From Cohnella zeiphila (lineage in GTDB: Bacteria > Bacillota > Bacilli > Paenibacillales > Paenibacillaceae): DNA of 45,324 bases. The position numbers and the translations under genes were made by a program. The stretch lies in the NCBI RefSeq assembly GCF_014212055.1, contig NZ_JACJVO010000037.1, positions 1 through 45,324 of the forward strand, in the 5' to 3' direction. The notes under the pieces are model-generated. The model did no database searches, was not told where the DNA came from, and saw only the letters and a list, made by a program, of their open reading frames with translations. Below, piece after piece: positions 43,161-45,324 of the stretch. Every line of letters starts with the position of its first letter. Position 1 is the stretch's first letter.

Positions 43161-43201
43161 AAAAAACAACAAAAAGCCCGTCGGCCAGTCGGGCCGACGG
43201 G
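43161..43201 (-). terminator. Intrinsic terminator after the GntR/LacI-type regulator
   Basis: Stem CCCGTCGGCC/GGCCGACGGG (43177-43201, five-base loop) is followed on the minus strand by GCTTTTTGTTGTTTTTTGG. It separates the regulator transcript from the operon promoter just beyond it. Confidence 0.92.
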
Positions 43202-43228
43202 ACGAGCTTGAGAACAAAGCGGGGGCCG

Positions 43229-44374
43229 TTAACGGTGTACAGGCGCGAGAGCGGTCGAGTTTCCCTGCACGAGCTGCGCTTCCAACAGAGTTCGGTTTGG
43301 CGTTCCGCCGTCTTCCAGCAGATCGATCACTTGCTCGAACGCGGTTCGCCCCATCTCTTCCTCCTGCTGCCTCAGATGGGTGAACGGATAGGTCCCGTTC
43401 ATCTCGGGGCAGTCGTAGCAGATGACGGACAGATCTCCCGGCACGGCCAGCCCGAGCCGGCTCGCCGCTTCGCGGGCCAGCAGGGCGATATTGTACTCGA
43501 TGGCGAACAGGGCCGTGATTCGGGGGCGGCTCTGCAGCAGCCGCTTGATCTTGAGAATGTCCCGCTCGCGGTTCTCCGCCGTGAACGCGCTTGGCATCGT
43601 CGACAGAATGTCCTTCATCCATAATTCCCGGTCGACGGGAATGCCGCGTTCCGCGTGCGCCTTGACGAAACCGTCGATCCGGTCCTCCACCGACGTCGTA
43701 TGGTCCGGCGGAGGCGCGAGCAGGCCGATATGCCGGTGGCCGAGGTCGAACAAATGCTCCACGCCGCGCTTGGCTCCCGCCATATTGTCGGTGCAGACGA
43801 CGCCGGCCGGGATGCCCGTCAAATACCGGTCGATCATGACGAGCGGGAACTTGCCGATCGCCAGCTTCAAAATTTCCGCGTTAAAAAACTCCCCGTGCGC
43901 CGGCAGGATGACCAGCCCGTCCACTCCGATCTCCAGCATCCCTTTGATCGCTTCCTCTTCGCAAGCGGGATCCCCGAGCGACCGCCGCACGATCAAATAG
44001 CTGTCCCGCTCGCGCGACGTTTCTTCCAATCCGTGCACGAGCCGGGTGCCGAAGCCTTCCGAGAAGTCGTTGATGATCAGGCCGATCAGCAGCTTGCCGC
44101 GCGCGGCTCCGCTTTTCGAGAGGGCTCTTCCATCTCCGGCAAGGCTGGCGGTCTGTCCGGCGGGGCCGGCCACGAACGAGCCGCGGCCGGGCCGGCGCAC
44201 GATCCATCCGTCGGCCGACAGCCATTCGAGAGCTTTCTTGCTCGTGATCCGGCTCACGTTATACTCGTCGGCCAGCTCTTTCTCCGACGGCACGCGATCG
44301 CCGATCCCGTATTTTCCGCTCCGGATGTCGTCGCGCAGCGCTGCGAAGATTCGCTCGTACATCGGACTTGACAT
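43229..44374 (-). CDS. GntR-type HTH / LacI-type effector-domain regulator (AraR-like architecture)
   Basis: A 381-residue repressor-like protein. Residues 1-70 are a GntR winged helix (YERIFAALRDDIRSGKYGIG, then VPSEKELADEYNVSRITSKKAL). Residues ~95-375 are a LacI/GalR-type sugar-binding domain (LLIGLIINDFSEGFGTRLVH, GHRHIGLLAPPPDHTTS, PGDLSVICYDCPEMNGTYPF). This domain pairing is that of AraR of Bacillus subtilis. CCAGGAGGACGCAAGATC precedes the ATG. It is read in the same direction as the mannan operon and most likely controls it in response to a mannoside; an own-promoter palindrome suggests autoregulation. Confidence 0.92.
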   Translation of the reverse strand: MSSPMYERIFAALRDDIRSGKYGIGDRVPSEKELADEYNVSRITSKKALEWLSADGWIVRRPGRGSFVAGPAGQTASLAGDGRALSKSGAARGKLLIGLIINDFSEGFGTRLVHGLEETSRERDSYLIVRRSLGDPACEEEAIKGMLEIGVDGLVILPAHGEFFNAEILKLAIGKFPLVMIDRYLTGIPAGVVCTDNMAGAKRGVEHLFDLGHRHIGLLAPPPDHTTSVEDRIDGFVKAHAERGIPVDRELWMKDILSTMPSAFTAENRERDILKIKRLLQSRPRITALFAIEYNIALLAREAASRLGLAVPGDLSVICYDCPEMNGTYPFTHLRQQEEEMGRTAFEQVIDLLEDGGTPNRTLLEAQLVQGNSTALAPVHR

Positions 44375-44420
44375 GATCTTGCGTCCTCCTGGGTATTCCC
44401 CCTTATAGAATCTTATATAA

Positions 44421-44449
44421 ATAATATATCATGGTATATATTAGCGCAA
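44421..44449 (-). promoter_or_regulatory. Regulator promoter with palindrome between -35 and -10
   Basis: On the minus strand TTGCGC (44449-44444), 17 bp and TATTAT (44426-44421). The A/T-rich inverted repeat AATATATCATGGTATATATT (44423-44442) fills the spacer exactly, a classic place for an autorepressor. No clear copy of it was seen at the mannan operon promoter, which weakens the idea that one repressor uses both sites. Confidence 0.6.
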
Positions 44450-44457
44450 TATGAATA

Positions 44458-45324
44458 TTACCGGAGCGTCGAAGCGATGAGCCGCTCCATCAGCCGCCAC
44501 GGCAGCAGCGCTTTGCCGATCAGCGTGAGGCGGGCGCCGCGGCCGATCGGATAACGGAGGCGGGAGGAGCGGACCCGCAACGCCCGGACGATGGCGAGCG
44601 CGGCGTCTCGGGCGTCGGGCGCGTTCTCGGCCGTGCGCTGCGTATAGCGAAGCACCGATTGCAGCGCCTGTTCGTAAGCGGAGCCGGGGCGGCTGTACAT
44701 CCGCTCCCAGCCTTTGCGCCAGATCGGGGTGCGGTAGGAGGACGGCTCCAGCAGCACGACGCGCACGCCGAACGGAGCCATCTCGTGCCGGAGGCATTCG
44801 CTGAAGCCTTCGATCGCGAATTTGGAGGAAGCATACGGACCGAAGCCCGGGAAGCCGATCCGGCCGCTGATGCTGCCGACGTTCGCGATCGTGCCGCTTC
44901 CTTGTCTCCGCATCGCGGGCAGAACCGCTTGCGTGACGGCGACCGTTCCGATGAAGTTCGTCTCCATCTGTTCCCGCCAAGCTTCCGGCGGAACTTCCTC
45001 GATGAATCCGCCCGCGGCGTAGCCGGCGTTGTTCACGAGCAGATCGATCCGCCCGCCGTCGCCAAGGACGGCCTCGACCGCCGCCCGAATCGATTCCGGC
45101 TCCGTCACGTCGAGCCGACGAACCGCGATCCGCCCGGCGACGCCCGCGCGTTCCGCCTCGCGGAGCAGCTCCCCGCTCGCGTCCGGATTCCTCATCGTCG
45201 CGACGACCCGGTACCCGTCCGCGGCCAGGCAAACGCATGTCCATAGACCCAAACCGCTGGACGAGCCGGTCACGATCGCGACCGGCTCGCCGGCTTTTCC
45301 GAATTCGCGTGCCCAGCCAAGCAC
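44458..45324 (-). CDS. Short-chain dehydrogenase/reductase family oxidoreductase (5' end at window edge)
   Basis: A classical SDR. The cofactor motif is VTGSSSGLG (18-26), NNAG is at 98-101, and the catalytic residues are S153 in GSISG and the YASSK tetrad (Y164, K168). The substrate is not predictable. The first codon in the window is a GTG at 45324, the very last base; it could be the real start, as the Rossmann strand begins at residue 14, but the true start may lie outside. The 288 visible residues are close to full family length, so little is missing. It precedes the regulator gene on the same strand, with a separate promoter between them, so a link to mannan use is not implied. Confidence 0.85.
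   Translation of the reverse strand: MLGWAREFGKAGEPVAIVTGSSSGLGLWTCVCLAADGYRVVATMRNPDASGELLREAERAGVAGRIAVRRLDVTEPESIRAAVEAVLGDGGRIDLLVNNAGYAAGGFIEEVPPEAWREQMETNFIGTVAVTQAVLPAMRRQGSGTIANVGSISGRIGFPGFGPYASSKFAIEGFSECLRHEMAPFGVRVVLLEPSSYRTPIWRKGWERMYSRPGSAYEQALQSVLRYTQRTAENAPDARDAALAIVRALRVRSSRLRYPIGRGARLTLIGKALLPWRLMERLIASTLR

Overview
The window looks like a chromosomal segment of a high-GC member of the Paenibacillaceae (Paenibacillus or Cohnella type). The evidence is a YesM/YesN two-component pair, two Lpl/CUT1-type sugar ABC importers with no ATPase gene, an SLH-anchored surface protein, a T-box leader, an iol operon with an iolJ-type aldolase, and strong AGGAGG ribosome binding sites. No tRNA, rRNA or CRISPR locus was seen. 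All function calls come from reading motifs in the translated sequence; no database search was possible.

Layout. (1) Bases 1-54 are the 3' end of a group II intron. (2) 87-7375 (+): serC, a divergent serS, a gene of unknown function, an amidase, then a T-box leader, a 185-bp nested inverted repeat and proS. (3) 7590-16341 (+): histidine kinase and AraC-type regulator, two sugar permeases, a lipoprotein binding protein and a cytoplasmic beta-helix glycosidase resembling GH110. This is a signal-responsive oligosaccharide uptake locus. (4) 16504-26788 (+): an inositol catabolic cluster in the order iolD-iolE-iolC-iolA-iolJ-iolG-iolB, then a LacI-type regulator and an HAD-family gene. Its promoter is flanked by two AAGCGCTT palindromes. 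(5) 26870-33632 (-): a Wzy/WaaL-like polymerase or ligase gene lying 55 bp behind a 1649-residue SLH surface protein, in DNA of visibly lower GC. (6) 33898-34866 (-): a C45-type acyltransferase. (7) 35036-44374 (-): an alpha-1,6-mannan locus with GH125, two permeases, a binding protein, a secreted multimodular GH76 and a GntR/LacI-type regulator. (8) 44458-45324 (-): a short-chain dehydrogenase reaching the window edge.

How the parts fit. In the mannan locus, secreted GH76 would cut alpha-1,6-mannan, the binding protein and permeases would import the products with a shared ATPase encoded elsewhere, and cytoplasmic GH125 would trim the mannosides. The promoter before GH125 carries a cre-like site, and the regulator gene has a palindrome between its own -35 and -10. 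The YesMN locus is built the same way, but its enzyme has no signal peptide, so hydrolysis should happen after uptake. The iol cluster encodes the route from myo-inositol to acetyl-CoA and a triose phosphate, but no inositol transporter is present.

The intergenic spacers hold at least three unrelated families of short degenerate repeats (5257-5441, 18505-18688, 24971-25069). The best candidates for something undescribed are the SLH protein with its Wzy-like partner, the divergent serS next to serC, and the T-box leader separated from proS by a long inverted-repeat element.
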